Positions 8,888 to 18,280 are shown, counted from the stretch's first letter. The stretch is 64,000 bases of DNA from Neomelitea salexigens DSM 19753 (GCF_000422345.1 NZ_AULP01000003.1:186001-250000), one strand, 5' to 3'. Notes: generated by a model from the sequence alone, not told the origin. Numbers and translations are program-made.

Positions 8888-11800
8888 ATGTTAAACGAGA
8901 AATTTGTCCACTTGCGCGTTCATTCCGAGTACTCCTTGGTGGATGGCCTGGTGCGGGTTAAGGACCTGTGTAAGCACACCGCGACAATGGGGATGCCGGC
9001 GGTTGCGTTGACCGATATCTGTAATTTCTACGCGCTCATCAAATTTCAGAAAGCCGCGCAAGGCAACGGAATCAAGCCCATTTACGGTAGCGACCTTTGG
9101 GTGCGTGACGACAACGATCCCGAGCAAATTAGCACGCTGTGTCTGCTGGTGCAGAATGAAACGGGCTACCGGAACTTAACCGAGTTAATTTCCCGGGCCT
9201 ATCTGGAGGGGCAGTGGCAGGGTAAGCCCTACGTCTATCGCAGTTGGATAGAGGAAGCCAATGATGGCTTGATTGCGCTGTCGGCGGGTCGCGACGGGGA
9301 TGTGGGCCAGCTATTGGTAAACAATAAGCTGGAGTTGGCGCGCCAGCGGCTCGATCGCTGGTTGTCGGTATTTGGTGATCGCTATTACCTCGAACTGCAG
9401 CGCACCGGGCGTGCCAATGAAGACGACTATATCCATGCCGCTGTTCAGCTTGCGGCCCAGGCGGGGTGCGCGGTAGTTGCCACCAATGATGTGCGCTTTA
9501 TTCGCAGTGATGAGTTCGAAGCTCATGAGGCGCGGGTGTGTATTCGCGATAGCCGAGTGCTGGACGACCCGCGCCGTCCCCGCAATTACAGCGATGAGCA
9601 GTACCTGCGCAGCGCGGAGGAAATGCTTGAGCTGTTTTCCGACATTCCCGAGGCACTGGAGAATAGTGTTGAAATTGCCAGGCGTTGCAACCTGACCGTT
9701 AAGCTCGGCACCTACTACCTTCCGGAGTACCCAATTCCGGAGGGAATGACCCAGGAGCAGTTCTTCCGCGAGCTTTGTCACAAGGGCCTCGATGAACGCT
9801 TGGATTTCTTGTTTGATCGCAGTGCTGAGGGCTTTGCGGAAACAGAGAAGGAATACCGCGACAGGCTGGATTTCGAGCTCGATATCATCCTCCAGATGGG
9901 CTTCCCGGGTTACTTCCTGATCGTGATGGACTTCATCCAGTGGGCCAAAGACTATGATATCCCCGTTGGTCCAGGGCGGGGCTCCGGGGCGGGCTCGTTG
10001 GTTGCCTACGCGCTAAAAATCACCGACCTCGATCCCATTGAGTACGACCTGCTGTTCGAGCGCTTCCTAAACCCCGAGCGGGTTTCCATGCCCGACTTTG
10101 ACGTTGACTTCTGCATGGAAGGCCGCGACCGGGTTATCAGTTATGTTGCCGACAATTATGGCCGCGATGCGGTTAGTCAGATCATCACCTTTGGCACCAT
10201 GGCGGCGAAGGCGGTTGTTCGCGATGTGGCGCGGGTGCAGGGCAAGTCCTACGGCCTGGCTGACAAGCTTTCTAAATTGATTCCCTTTGAAGTGGGAATG
10301 ACGCTGGCAAAAGCGTTGGAGCAAGAGCCGGCCCTCAAGGAGTTTTTAGACAGCGACGAGCAAGCCCAGGAAATCTGGGATATGGCGGTACAGCTGGAAG
10401 GGGTCGTGCGCGGTGTTGGTAAACACGCGGGCGGCGTGGTGATTGCACCGAGTAAACTCACCGAGTTTGCGCCACTGTACTGCGATGAGAGCGGCGGCGG
10501 GCTGGTAACGCAATTCGACAAAAACGATGTTGAAGATGCCGGGCTGGTCAAGTTCGACTTCCTGGGGCTGCGAACCCTGACCATCATCGACTGGGCCTTG
10601 AAGATCATCAATGCTCAGCGCGACAAGATTGGCGAGCAGCCGCTGGATATCATGGCGATTCCGCTGGAGGATAAGAAGACCTTCGACTTGTTGAAGTCAG
10701 CGGAAACCACGGCGGTGTTCCAGCTGGAATCCCGAGGCATGAAGGAGCTGATTAAAAAGCTGCTACCGGACTGTTTCGAAGACATCATCGCACTGGTGGC
10801 ATTGTTCCGGCCGGGGCCGCTGCAGTCGGGCATGGTTGATGACTTTATCAACCGTAAGCACGGCCGCGCCGAGCTGGCCTTCCCCCACCCGCAGTACCAG
10901 CACGAATGTTTGCAGCCAATCTTGCAGCCCACCTACGGCATCATCCTATACCAAGAGCAGGTTATGCAGATCGCACAGGAGATGGGCGGTTATACCCTGG
11001 GTGGCGCTGACTTGCTGCGGCGGGCAATGGGTAAGAAAAAGCCCGAAGAGATGGAAAAACAGCGGGGCTTGTTCCTTGCCGGTGCTGTCGAGAAGGGTTT
11101 TGATAAAGACTTGGCGTCGAATATTTTCGACCTCATGGAGAAGTTTGCGGGCTACGGCTTTAACAAGTCGCACTCCGCTGCCTACGCCTTGGTTTCCTAT
11201 CAAACCGCGTGGCTGAAAACGCATTACCCAGCGCCCTTCATGGCGGCGGTGATGAGCTCGGAACTGGATAACACCGACAAAATCGTTATCTTCATCGAAG
11301 AATGCCGCGAGATGAAGCTGGACTATAAGCTGCCCTCGGTCAATGAGGGTGAGTATATGTTCACCGTCAATGATCGCGGCCAGATTGTCTATGGCCTTGG
11401 GGCAATCAAGGGGCTGGGCGAAGGCCCGGTGGAGAGCATTATTGCCGCGCGCAATAGCGGTGGTCCCTTTAAAAACCTGTTCGATTTCTGTGAGCGGACC
11501 GATCCCCGGAAAGTCAATAAGCGGGCGATTGAGGCGCTTATTCGCAGCGGCGCCTTCGACGACCTGGGCGAGGATCGAGCCGTACTGATGGCTGCCATGC
11601 CGGAGGCGGTGCAGGTCGCTGAGCAAGCGGCGCGCAATGTCGAGAGCGGTATGGTCGACCTGTTCGGCGACACCCTGTCGGTTGAGAATCGCGATGTCTA
11701 CGCTGAGTTTCGCGACGCCAGGCGCTGGACGACCAAAGAGCGATTACAGGGCGAAAAAGATACCCTTGGGCTCTATGTTACCGGGCACCCGATTGATGAC

Positions 11801-12370
11801 TACGAGGCGGAACTCAGGCGCTTCGTGCCGCGCCGCATCGTCGACCTGAATCCGGAAAAGCACCCGCAGACGGTTGCCGGTTTGGCGGTCAATATGCGCA
11901 CCATGAAAAACAAACGCGGCGATACCATGGCGTTTTTGCTACTCGATGACCGCAGTGCTCGCATTGAGGTTGCCTTGTTCTCTGACGTGTACGAGGAGTG
12001 CCGCGAAAAACTTGTCAAAGATGCGGTGCTGGTAGTCGAAGGCGTGTGCAGTTTCGACGAATACAGCGGCGGAAAGAAAATGCGCGTGAAGTCACTGCGC
12101 AGCCTGGCAGAGGCGCGAGAGCACCACGCCAAGGAGCTGGAAATTGCATTGACTGCCGAGCACAGCAGCAGTGAACAATTGCAGCGGGTAAAGTCGGCCT
12201 TGAGTACGGTGCGCGGTGGCAGCTGTCCAGTGGTGATTCGCTATAGTCGGCCCGAAGGGGAGGGGCGGTTGCGGTTGGGGGCGGAATGGCGAATTCTGCC
12301 TCAGGAGGATATGTTAATCCGCTTGCGCGAAGACTGTGGAGCAAATAACGTGGTGATCAAATACGATTAA
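8888..12370 (+). CDS. dnaE: DNA polymerase III alpha subunit
   Basis: This is the catalytic subunit of the replicative polymerase. The 1160-residue sequence shows an N-terminal PHP domain (FVHLRVHSEYSLVDGL), a C-family polymerase palm with the two catalytic aspartates in PDFDVDFCMEGRD near residue 400, and the finger motif GYGFNKSHSAAYALVSY near 760. A helix-hairpin-helix region around 850 is followed by an OB fold (QTVAGLAVNMRTMKNKRGD) and a C-terminal tau-binding region. Length equals E. coli DnaE (1160). The ATG lies 80 bases after rnhB. Nothing unusual is seen in the active site. Confidence 0.98.
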   Translation: MLNEKFVHLRVHSEYSLVDGLVRVKDLCKHTATMGMPAVALTDICNFYALIKFQKAAQGNGIKPIYGSDLWVRDDNDPEQISTLCLLVQNETGYRNLTELISRAYLEGQWQGKPYVYRSWIEEANDGLIALSAGRDGDVGQLLVNNKLELARQRLDRWLSVFGDRYYLELQRTGRANEDDYIHAAVQLAAQAGCAVVATNDVRFIRSDEFEAHEARVCIRDSRVLDDPRRPRNYSDEQYLRSAEEMLELFSDIPEALENSVEIARRCNLTVKLGTYYLPEYPIPEGMTQEQFFRELCHKGLDERLDFLFDRSAEGFAETEKEYRDRLDFELDIILQMGFPGYFLIVMDFIQWAKDYDIPVGPGRGSGAGSLVAYALKITDLDPIEYDLLFERFLNPERVSMPDFDVDFCMEGRDRVISYVADNYGRDAVSQIITFGTMAAKAVVRDVARVQGKSYGLADKLSKLIPFEVGMTLAKALEQEPALKEFLDSDEQAQEIWDMAVQLEGVVRGVGKHAGGVVIAPSKLTEFAPLYCDESGGGLVTQFDKNDVEDAGLVKFDFLGLRTLTIIDWALKIINAQRDKIGEQPLDIMAIPLEDKKTFDLLKSAETTAVFQLESRGMKELIKKLLPDCFEDIIALVALFRPGPLQSGMVDDFINRKHGRAELAFPHPQYQHECLQPILQPTYGIILYQEQVMQIAQEMGGYTLGGADLLRRAMGKKKPEEMEKQRGLFLAGAVEKGFDKDLASNIFDLMEKFAGYGFNKSHSAAYALVSYQTAWLKTHYPAPFMAAVMSSELDNTDKIVIFIEECREMKLDYKLPSVNEGEYMFTVNDRGQIVYGLGAIKGLGEGPVESIIAARNSGGPFKNLFDFCERTDPRKVNKRAIEALIRSGAFDDLGEDRAVLMAAMPEAVQVAEQAARNVESGMVDLFGDTLSVENRDVYAEFRDARRWTTKERLQGEKDTLGLYVTGHPIDDYEAELRRFVPRRIVDLNPEKHPQTVAGLAVNMRTMKNKRGDTMAFLLLDDRSARIEVALFSDVYEECREKLVKDAVLVVEGVCSFDEYSGGKKMRVKSLRSLAEAREHHAKELEIALTAEHSSSEQLQRVKSALSTVRGGSCPVVIRYSRPEGEGRLRLGAEWRILPQEDMLIRLREDCGANNVVIKYD

Positions 12371-12394
12371 CGTATAATCACCGCCATGAATGGT

Positions 12395-12422
12395 CCCATA
12401 TTGAAAAATGATAAAATATGGG
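12395..12422. promoter_or_regulatory. Inverted repeat upstream of accA
   Basis: The gap between dnaE and accA contains CCCATATT and, 12 bases later, AATATGGG, an eight-base perfect inverted repeat. The AT-rich centre includes a TTGAAA and an AAAATAT stretch, so the element could be an operator over a weak promoter or an mRNA hairpin. It has no U-run for termination. Seen directly; function unknown. Confidence 0.35.
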
Positions 12423-12453
12423 CGGACGTCAACAGAGCGAATAAAACAGAGCG

Positions 12454-13404
12454 ATGAACCCGAATTATCTCGATTTTGAACAACCGATTGCCGAGCTGGA
12501 AGCCAAAATTGAAGAGCTTCAGTTGGTGGGTAACGACAACGATATCAATATTGGTGAAGAGATCGCCAAGCTGAAGGATAAGAGCAGCAAGCTGACAGAA
12601 AAGATTTTTTCTTCGCTGCGTCCTTGGGATGTCGTAAAGATCGCGCGTCACCCTATGCGCCCCTACACCCTAGACTACATCCGGCGCATTTTTACCGATT
12701 TCGACGAGCTGCATGGCGATCGCCATTTTGGTGATGATTCCGCCATTGTCGGAGGAATTGGCAAAATCGATGGCAAGCCGGTGATGGTGATCGGTCAAGA
12801 GAAGGGGCGCGGTGTCACTGAAAAGGTTAAGCGTAACTTTGGCATGCCAAAGCCAGAGGGGTACCGCAAGGCGCTTCGACTGATGGAGATGGCGGAGCGC
12901 TTTAAGCTGCCCATCGTTACGCTCATTGACACCCCGGGGGCGTATCCCGGTATCGACAGTGAAGAGCGCGGTATCTCCGAGGCCATAGCCCAGAATCTGG
13001 CGGTAATGTCGCGACTGAAAACGCCCATCATTTGTATCGTGATTGGTGAGGGCAGCTCGGGTGGTGCACTGGGTATCGGTGTGGGCGATCATATTGCCAT
13101 GCTGCAATACTCTACCTATTTCGTGATCTCCCCTGAGGGCTGCGCCAATATTATTTGGAAGAGCACTGAGTTTGCGCCCGATGCCGCTGAAGCAATGGGT
13201 TTGACGTCTACGGTGTTGGAAGAACTCGGCATCGTTGATGCCACCATTCCCGAGCCCCAGGGCGGCGCGCATCGCGACATTGATGCCAGCGCCGAGCGGG
13301 TGAAAGAGCACATCCTGAAGCAGTTGGAGTCTTTGCAGGCGCTGCCGGAGTCTGAGTTGCTGGACATTCGCTACCAGCGTTTGATGTCATACGGCACCGT
13401 GTAG
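12454..13404 (+). CDS. accA: Acetyl-CoA carboxylase carboxyltransferase subunit alpha
   Basis: AccA with AccD transfers carboxyl from biotin to acetyl-CoA, the committed step of fatty-acid synthesis. The 316-residue protein has the N-terminal helical region ([18 protein letters not shown]) and the crotonase-like carboxyltransferase core. Typical stretches are [20 protein letters not shown] and [14 protein letters not shown], the last supplying backbone oxyanion-hole contacts. The length is typical (E. coli 319). It stands alone between dnaE and tilS, as in pseudomonads. Confidence 0.97.
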   Translation: MNPNYLDFEQPIAELEAKIEELQLVGNDNDINIGEEIAKLKDKSSKLTEKIFSSLRPWDVVKIARHPMRPYTLDYIRRIFTDFDELHGDRHFGDDSAIVGGIGKIDGKPVMVIGQEKGRGVTEKVKRNFGMPKPEGYRKALRLMEMAERFKLPIVTLIDTPGAYPGIDSEERGISEAIAQNLAVMSRLKTPIICIVIGEGSSGGALGIGVGDHIAMLQYSTYFVISPEGCANIIWKSTEFAPDAAEAMGLTSTVLEELGIVDATIPEPQGGAHRDIDASAERVKEHILKQLESLQALPESELLDIRYQRLMSYGTV

Positions 13405-13423
13405 CGAGTGAGGCCGTCGTGTT

Positions 13424-14743
13424 ATGACGGATCATTTCGACCTCGCCAGCGAGGTTCAGGCCGCCTTGGCTTTGCTCGAGCGGCCTGAGCGTTATTGGCT
13501 GGCTTACAGCGGTGGCCTGGATTCCCGGGTGCTGCTGGATATTATGCTGCGACTGCGAGAGCAGTGTCGCAACTTCCCCCCCGTTCACGTTGTGCACGTT
13601 AACCACGGCTTGCAAGATGCCGCTGATCAATGGGAGCAGCATTGTCGTGCGCTCTGTGATGCCCACGATATTCCCTTGCTCGTCCACCGGGTGGTGGTGA
13701 GTGAAGGCGGTGAGGGCCCGGAAGCCGCAGCCAGACGGGCTCGATACCATGCCTTTGAGTCGACATTGCAGCGCGGCGATGTGTTGTTACTTGCCCACCA
13801 TCTTGATGACCAGGCTGAAACCGTGTTGCAACGCATGTTAAGGGGGGCAGGATTGCAGGGCGTGGCGGGAATACCCCGCCTGCGGCCGCTGGGTGCGGGG
13901 CGCTTGTTTCGCCCATTGTTGGCAGTTCCCCGAGAGCGTTTGTCAGTATTCGCGCAGCGGGAGGGGCTGGATTGGGATGAGGACCCCAGCAATGCCCAGG
14001 CGAGTTATGACCGCAACTACCTGCGTCATCACGTCATGCCTTTACTGGCGGCGCGCTGGCCAGCATACCGCCGCAGCTTTGCTCGCGTGGCTGAACACAG
14101 CGCGGACAGTGCAGCTCTGCTTGATGAGTACCTAGAGGCGGATCTTGGGGCGCTGATGGACGGTGCCGCACTGGATTTGTCGCGACTCTTACACGTTCCC
14201 GCCCACAAACAGCTGCCACTGCTTAATCATTTTTTACGCAGTCGCTGTCAGTTGCGCCTGGAGCAGGCGCAACTTCATATGTTTGCCGAGCAGTTTCTCG
14301 AATCCCGGGCGGATGCTCAACCGCAAGTCGTGCACGGCCAGTGGCGGTTTTATCGTCACCGGCAGCGTTTGTATGTTGAGCCCAAAGATGTCGCCGAACA
14401 GCCTCATCCTCAGGCTGTGCAATGGTCGCTGACGGAGCCCCTTCGCCTGCCGTATGGGGTGTTGTCTGCGCGTCGTGGCGGGGTATTTTTGCCTAGGGGT
14501 AAGGTGACTATTGAATTTCGCCGCGGTGGTGAGCGTTGTCAGCTTGCCGGTGAGGGGCATCATCGCTCGCTCAAAAAACTGCTCCAGCAGTGGGATTTGC
14601 CACCCCTGCAGCGCGCACGTTTGCCTCTTATCTACTGCGATGGGGTATTGGCGGCGGTTGCTGATCTGGCGGTGTGCGAGGGCTTTGCTGCGCCGAAGGG
14701 CGATGGCTGGCGAGTGTGTTGGCAGGATGTCGCCGGGCACTGA
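13424..14743 (+). CDS. tilS: tRNA(Ile)-lysidine synthetase
   Basis: TilS modifies C34 of tRNA-Ile2 to lysidine so that it reads AUA. The ATP pyrophosphatase P-loop SGGLDS is at residues 29-34, followed by HVNHGLQ and AHHLDDQAET, all characteristic. The C-terminal half holds the substrate-specificity and TilS C-terminal domains (about 240-430), with RRGGERCQ as a recognisable late motif. At 439 residues it has the usual length. It begins 19 bases after accA and is probably cotranscribed with it. Confidence 0.95.
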   Translation: MTDHFDLASEVQAALALLERPERYWLAYSGGLDSRVLLDIMLRLREQCRNFPPVHVVHVNHGLQDAADQWEQHCRALCDAHDIPLLVHRVVVSEGGEGPEAAARRARYHAFESTLQRGDVLLLAHHLDDQAETVLQRMLRGAGLQGVAGIPRLRPLGAGRLFRPLLAVPRERLSVFAQREGLDWDEDPSNAQASYDRNYLRHHVMPLLAARWPAYRRSFARVAEHSADSAALLDEYLEADLGALMDGAALDLSRLLHVPAHKQLPLLNHFLRSRCQLRLEQAQLHMFAEQFLESRADAQPQVVHGQWRFYRHRQRLYVEPKDVAEQPHPQAVQWSLTEPLRLPYGVLSARRGGVFLPRGKVTIEFRRGGERCQLAGEGHHRSLKKLLQQWDLPPLQRARLPLIYCDGVLAAVADLAVCEGFAAPKGDGWRVCWQDVAGH

Positions 14744-14769
14744 CTCCCTGCTTCAGCCTCTGGTAGAAT
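14740..14769 (+). promoter_or_regulatory. Predicted sigma-70 promoter for trmJ
   Basis: A CTGACT -35-like hexamer (14740-14745) and TAGAAT (14764-14769) are separated by 18 bases and followed by a GC-rich GCGCGG stretch. The trmJ ATG lies 27 bases beyond the -10. The -35 begins inside the tilS stop codon region. Four of six matches in the -35 and five of six in the -10. Confidence 0.5.
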
Positions 14770-14796
14770 GCGCGGCTTGTAATCAAGGCGCCAACC

Positions 14797-15579
14797 ATGA
14801 CAGATACTCACTCTCTCGATAATGTCCGCATTGTGCTGGTCAATACTTCTCACCCCGGTAATATCGGTGCGGTTGCTCGCGCCATGAAAAATATGTGCCT
14901 GTCGCAGCTGTATCTGGTTGCGCCGCGCAAATTTCCCCACGATGAGGCAACTTGGCGGGCGGCGAGTGCCGGCGATATTCTCGACAATGCTGTCGTTTGT
15001 GAAACCCTCGATGAAGCGATTGCCGATTGTCATTTGGTCGTCGGTACCAGTGCCAGGGAGCGGACTGTGCCCTGGCCCTTGCTTAATCCGCGCCATTGCA
15101 TGGAGGAGGTGTATCGCGAGGCCGGCGCCGGCCATCGCGTCGCGCTAATGTTTGGTCGCGAGGACAGGGGGCTGACTAATGAAGAGCTCCAGCGCTGCAA
15201 TTTACATGTACACATCCCCTCTAACCCCGAATACAGCTCACTTAACCTGGGTATGGCCGTGCAGGTTATGGCGTATGAATTGCGCATGTTGCAGGTGGCT
15301 GGCGAGCTGGATGCGAATGCGATGGCCGAGTGGGATCAGCCGGTAGCCGAGGCTGAGGCACTGGAGCGTTATCTGGTGCACCTTGAGGAAACGCTCTACG
15401 ACATCAATTTCCTGCGCGCTGAGGCACCCAAAAAGCTGATGCTTCGCCTCCGGCGCTTGTATCAGCGCACCCGCCTCGATGAGATGGAGGTCAATATTCT
15501 GCGCGGCATACTCACGTCTACCCAATACTGGGTGCGCAAAGCCAAAGAGCGTGGCGAGGATGGCGGGCAGGAAGGCTAG
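14797..15579 (+). CDS. trmJ: tRNA (cytidine/uridine-2'-O)-methyltransferase TrmJ
   Basis: TrmJ methylates the ribose of residue 32 in several tRNAs using S-adenosylmethionine. It is a SPOUT (trefoil-knot) enzyme: residues 1-160 contain NTSHPGNIGAVARAMKNM, then FGREDRGLTNEEL and SSLNLGMAVQVMAYE, the three SPOUT motifs. A helical C-terminal extension follows, giving 260 residues, close to the usual 240-260. It lies directly upstream of iscR, as in E. coli; the cysE gene that pseudomonads carry between the two is absent. Confidence 0.94.
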   Translation: MTDTHSLDNVRIVLVNTSHPGNIGAVARAMKNMCLSQLYLVAPRKFPHDEATWRAASAGDILDNAVVCETLDEAIADCHLVVGTSARERTVPWPLLNPRHCMEEVYREAGAGHRVALMFGREDRGLTNEELQRCNLHVHIPSNPEYSSLNLGMAVQVMAYELRMLQVAGELDANAMAEWDQPVAEAEALERYLVHLEETLYDINFLRAEAPKKLMLRLRRLYQRTRLDEMEVNILRGILTSTQYWVRKAKERGEDGGQEG

Positions 15580-15583
15580 AAAG

Positions 15584-15612
15584 TGGAGTGCGCGGCCCCC
15601 AGGGGCTATAAT
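15584..15612 (+). promoter_or_regulatory. Possible upstream promoter before the iscR control region
   Basis: A perfect TATAAT lies at 15607-15612, just after trmJ. Seventeen bases upstream the sequence TGGAGT (15584-15589) is only a weak -35. A small GCCCC/GGGGC dyad (15595-15606) overlaps the spacer. It could give an IscR-insensitive basal transcript, but the evidence is one good hexamer. Confidence 0.25.
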
Positions 15613-15641
15613 GCGCCGCCGCCCCGTCGCGTTCCTGCGAC

Positions 15642-15666
15642 ATACCCGACTAAATTAATCGGGTAA
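15642..15666 (+). promoter_or_regulatory. IscR type 1 binding site (distal)
   Basis: The 25 bases begin ATACCCGACTAAAT and end TAATCGGGTAA. They match the E. coli type 1 IscR consensus, as I remember it, at 23 of 25 positions, with CCCGA/TCGGG as inverted arms. The site lies 35 bp upstream of the -35 start's far edge and directly abuts the second site at 15667. [2Fe-2S]-IscR binding here would repress the isc operon when cluster supply is adequate. Confidence 0.75.
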
Positions 15667-15691
15667 ATAGTTGATAGAAATACTCGGTTAT
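15667..15691 (+). promoter_or_regulatory. IscR type 1 binding site (proximal, over the -35)
   Basis: The 25 bases begin ATAGTTGATAG and end ACTCGGTTAT. They agree with the type 1 consensus at about 21 of 25 positions and follow the distal site without a spacer. The site covers the -35 hexamer at 15671-15676, so occupancy should block RNA polymerase. This is the same logic as the tandem sites at E. coli PiscR. Confidence 0.65.
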
Positions 15692-15699
15692 TGCATAAT
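15671..15699 (+). promoter_or_regulatory. Sigma-70 promoter of the isc operon
   Basis: TTGATA (15671-15676), a 17-base spacer and CATAAT (15694-15699) give a good sigma-70 promoter with a predicted start near 15706. The -35 is embedded in the proximal IscR-like site. It should drive iscR-iscS-iscU-iscA and, if the hairpin at 18248 is read through, hscBA-fdx-iscX. Confidence 0.75.
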
Positions 15700-15714
15700 C
15701 TCCCTACGGAGATT
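15697..15714. promoter_or_regulatory. Palindrome spanning the iscR start point
   Basis: AATCTCC and GGAGATT form a perfect seven-base inverted repeat around a four-base centre. The left arm overlaps the -10 and the right arm holds a GGAG stretch upstream of the iscR ATG. Since transcription should start inside it, the full hairpin would not form in the main transcript, so a DNA-level role is more likely than an RNA one. Role unknown. Confidence 0.35.
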
Positions 15715-15724
15715 AGGTACGTTT

Positions 15725-16201
15725 ATGCGATTAACGACGAAAGGACGATACGCAGTTACTGCGATGCTCGACTTGGCGCTATATGGCGACCGAGGCCCTA
15801 TCAGTCTGGCTGATATTTCCAGTCGTCAGGATATTTCTTTGTCGTACCTTGAGCAGTTGTTTGCAAAGCTGCGGCGCCGGGAGTTGGTGCGGAGTATACG
15901 CGGCCCTGGCGGTGGTTATCGATTAAGTCGGCCAGGTGAAGAAATTTTTGTGGCCGAAATTATCGATGCCGTGGACGAGCGGGTCGATGCCACGGGCTGC
16001 TCGGGGCAGAGCGATTGTCAGGACGGCCACACCTGTTTAACGCATCACTTGTGGTCTGATTTAAGCGAGCAGATTCATCATTTTCTCAGTGATATCAGTC
16101 TAGCGAGCTTGGTACAGCGTAGAGATGTACAGGCGGTCTCGGCGCGGCAACGGCTGCGGGGCGAGTCCGAGCAAACGATCGTGCTGACCGCCATCGATTA
16201 A
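15725..16201 (+). CDS. iscR: Iron-sulfur cluster-responsive regulator IscR
   Basis: IscR is an Rrf2-family winged-helix repressor that senses a [2Fe-2S] cluster and controls Fe-S biogenesis. The protein starts [19 protein letters not shown], identical in style to E. coli IscR. The cluster ligands fall at Cys92, Cys98, Cys104 and His107, exactly the E. coli numbers. I chose ATG 15725; an upstream in-frame start at 15671 would run through the promoter. The 158-residue length is typical. Two IscR-like sites upstream indicate autorepression. Confidence 0.97.
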   Translation: MRLTTKGRYAVTAMLDLALYGDRGPISLADISSRQDISLSYLEQLFAKLRRRELVRSIRGPGGGYRLSRPGEEIFVAEIIDAVDERVDATGCSGQSDCQDGHTCLTHHLWSDLSEQIHHFLSDISLASLVQRRDVQAVSARQRLRGESEQTIVLTAID

Positions 16202-16260
16202 GCATTCAAACGCGCTGCGGCGCGAGGGGCGATACAGCGCCCCGATACGAGGAGAGAAAT

Positions 16261-17475
16261 ATGCAGTTGCCAATTTATCTGGATTATTCCGCAACCACGC
16301 CGGTAGACCCGCGTGTTGCTGAAAAGATGATGGCGTGCCTGACCACTGAAGGCGTGTTCGGCAATCCCGCGTCGCGATCTCACCTGTTTGGTTGGAAGGC
16401 GGAAGAAGCGGTGGAAAATGCGCGCCGCCAGGTGGCTGATCTGCTCAACGCTGACCCGCGAGAAATTGTTTGGACCTCGGGTGCGACTGAGTCCAATAAT
16501 CTGGCGGTTAAAGGTGCGGCGCACTTCTACAGCAAGAAGGGCAAGCATATTATTACCTCGAAGATTGAGCACAAGGCGGTTCTTGACCCCTGTCGCCAGT
16601 TGGAGCGCGAAGGTTTTGATGTGACCTACCTGGACCCGAATGCCGATGGCATTATTACGCCAGAGGCCGTGGCAGAGGCGCTGCGCGACGACACCGTGCT
16701 CGTCAGCATCATGCACGCCAATAACGAAATCGGCACAATTAACGACATCGCGGCAATCGGCGAATTATGCCGTGAGCGCAAAATTGTCTTTCACGTCGAT
16801 GCCGCGCAAACCGCGGGTAAACTGCCCATCGATTTGGCTGAAATGAAGGTCGATTTGCTGTCCATTTCGGCTCACAAACTATACGGCCCTAAGGGCATTG
16901 GTGTGCTTTACGTGCGCCGCAAGCCGCGTGTGCGCCTGGAAGCGCAGATGCACGGTGGTGGTCATGAGCGCGGTATGCGGTCTGGCACACTGCCGACCCA
17001 CCAAATAGTGGGTATGGGTGAAGCGTGCGAAATTTGCCGCCAGGAAATGGAAAAGGATGCCGCGCACTCGCTGGCACTTCGCGAGCGCTTTTGGAATGGC
17101 CTCAAAGACATTGAGCAGGTTCATGTTAACGGCTCTATAGAGCAGCGCTTGCCGGGCAACCTCAACATTAGTTTGGCTTTTGTTGAAGGGGAGTCATTGA
17201 TCATGTCGCTGAAAGACTTGGCGGTGTCATCGGGGTCAGCGTGTACCTCAGCCAGCTTGGAGCCCTCATATGTGCTCCGCGCGCTGGGTTTGAATGATGA
17301 GCTGGCGCACAGTTCGCTGCGGTTCTCGTTCGGTCGTTTCACCACCGACGAGGAAGTGGACTATGCCGTTGAACAGGTGCGCAAAGCGGTAGACAAATTG
17401 CGAGAGCTGTCTCCTCTTTGGGATATGTACAAAGACGGCGTTGATTTAGACAGCATTGAATGGGCTGCCCACTAA
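16261..17475 (+). CDS. iscS: Cysteine desulfurase IscS
   Basis: IscS is a PLP enzyme that releases sulfur from cysteine as a persulfide for IscU and tRNA thiolation. Landmarks match E. coli numbering: His104 in KIEHKAV, the PLP lysine Lys206 in [10 protein letters not shown], and the persulfide cysteine Cys328 in [15 protein letters not shown]. The 404-residue length is identical to E. coli. The ATG 16261 has an ACGAGGAGAG ribosome site. It lies 59 bases downstream of iscR. Confidence 0.98.
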   Translation: MQLPIYLDYSATTPVDPRVAEKMMACLTTEGVFGNPASRSHLFGWKAEEAVENARRQVADLLNADPREIVWTSGATESNNLAVKGAAHFYSKKGKHIITSKIEHKAVLDPCRQLEREGFDVTYLDPNADGIITPEAVAEALRDDTVLVSIMHANNEIGTINDIAAIGELCRERKIVFHVDAAQTAGKLPIDLAEMKVDLLSISAHKLYGPKGIGVLYVRRKPRVRLEAQMHGGGHERGMRSGTLPTHQIVGMGEACEICRQEMEKDAAHSLALRERFWNGLKDIEQVHVNGSIEQRLPGNLNISLAFVEGESLIMSLKDLAVSSGSACTSASLEPSYVLRALGLNDELAHSSLRFSFGRFTTDEEVDYAVEQVRKAVDKLRELSPLWDMYKDGVDLDSIEWAAH

Positions 17476-17499
17476 GGTAGCTCCGGAGGAGGACGACAA

Positions 17500-17883
17500 A
17501 TGGCTTACAGTGAAAAAGTACTCGACCACTACGAAAACCCGCGTAACGTCGGTAAGTTTGATGATGCCAGTGATGAAATTGGCACCGGCATGGTGGGTGC
17601 GCCTGCCTGTGGTGATGTGATGCGTCTGCAGATCAAGGTCAACGACGAAGGCGTTATCGAAGATGCCAAGTTTAAGACCTACGGTTGTGGTTCGGCCATT
17701 GCCTCTAGTTCACTGCTTACCGAGTGGGTTAAAGGCAAAACGCTTGATGAAGCCGAGCACATTAAAAACACCGAGATCGCACAAGAGTTGGCGCTGCCGC
17801 CGGTGAAGATCCACTGCTCCGTGTTGGCGGAAGATGCAATTAAGGCTGCCATTACGGACTACCGCAAGAAGAAGGGTGCTTAA
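17500..17883 (+). CDS. iscU: Fe-S cluster assembly scaffold IscU
   Basis: IscU is the scaffold on which IscS-derived sulfur and iron are assembled. The ligands Cys37, Asp39, Cys63, His105 and Cys106 are all present, and the chaperone recognition motif LPPVK is at 99-103, matching the HscA partner encoded at 18890. Length is 127 residues (E. coli 128). A GGAGGA ribosome site precedes the ATG. Confidence 0.98.
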   Translation: MAYSEKVLDHYENPRNVGKFDDASDEIGTGMVGAPACGDVMRLQIKVNDEGVIEDAKFKTYGCGSAIASSSLLTEWVKGKTLDEAEHIKNTEIAQELALPPVKIHCSVLAEDAIKAAITDYRKKKGA

Positions 17884-17903
17884 GTCGCATGGTGGCTGAA
17901 GCA

Positions 17904-18227
17904 ATGAAAATATCGCTGACAGAGTCTGCCGCTGAGCACATAAAGCGGCAGCTTGCCGGCAGAGGGCGCGGCCTGGGAATTCGCTTGGGCGTGCGCACGT
18001 CAGGCTGTTCCGGTATGGCATACGTGCTTGAGTTCGTCGATGAAGTGCAGGCGGAAGACAAAGTATTCGAGGCCTTTGGCGCGTCGGTGTTTATTGACCC
18101 CAAAAGCTTGGTTTACCTCGACGGTACGGAGTTGGACTTCGTTAAAGAAGGGCTCAACGAGGGTTTGAAGTTTAATAATCCGAATGTGTCTGCAGAGTGC
18201 GGTTGCGGGGAAAGTTTTACCGTTTAA
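17904..18227 (+). CDS. iscA: Iron-sulfur cluster assembly protein IscA
   Basis: IscA is an A-type carrier that delivers clusters, mainly for [4Fe-4S] maturation. The sequence has Cys35 in [14 protein letters not shown] and the C-terminal CGCG (Cys99, Cys101), the three cluster ligands. With ATG 17904 the protein is 107 residues, the exact E. coli length, and begins [10 protein letters not shown]. An in-frame ATG at 17889, five bases after the iscU stop codon, would add five residues and cannot be excluded. Confidence 0.96.
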   Translation: MKISLTESAAEHIKRQLAGRGRGLGIRLGVRTSGCSGMAYVLEFVDEVQAEDKVFEAFGASVFIDPKSLVYLDGTELDFVKEGLNEGLKFNNPNVSAECGCGESFTV

Positions 18228-18247
18228 CAGGCTTGTCGGCATCTGCT

Positions 18248-18280
18248 GGCGCGTTTCGGTTTATGCCGATCGCGCCTTTT
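18248..18280 (+). terminator. Terminator-like hairpin between iscA and hscB
   Basis: GGCGCG (18248-18253) pairs with CGCGCC (18271-18276), and inside it TCGG pairs with CCGA around a TTTATG loop. Four Ts follow directly and a nine-T run occurs at 18298-18306. The GC-rich stem and T tract fit a partial intrinsic terminator that would lower hscBA-fdx-iscX expression relative to iscRSUA. It may instead stabilise the 3' end of the upstream message. Confidence 0.5.

Noticed and set aside
10946-11626. 226-codon open frame on the - strand inside dnaE
   Set aside because: Antisense shadow of a clear DnaE polymerase region; no recognisable domain or ribosome site.
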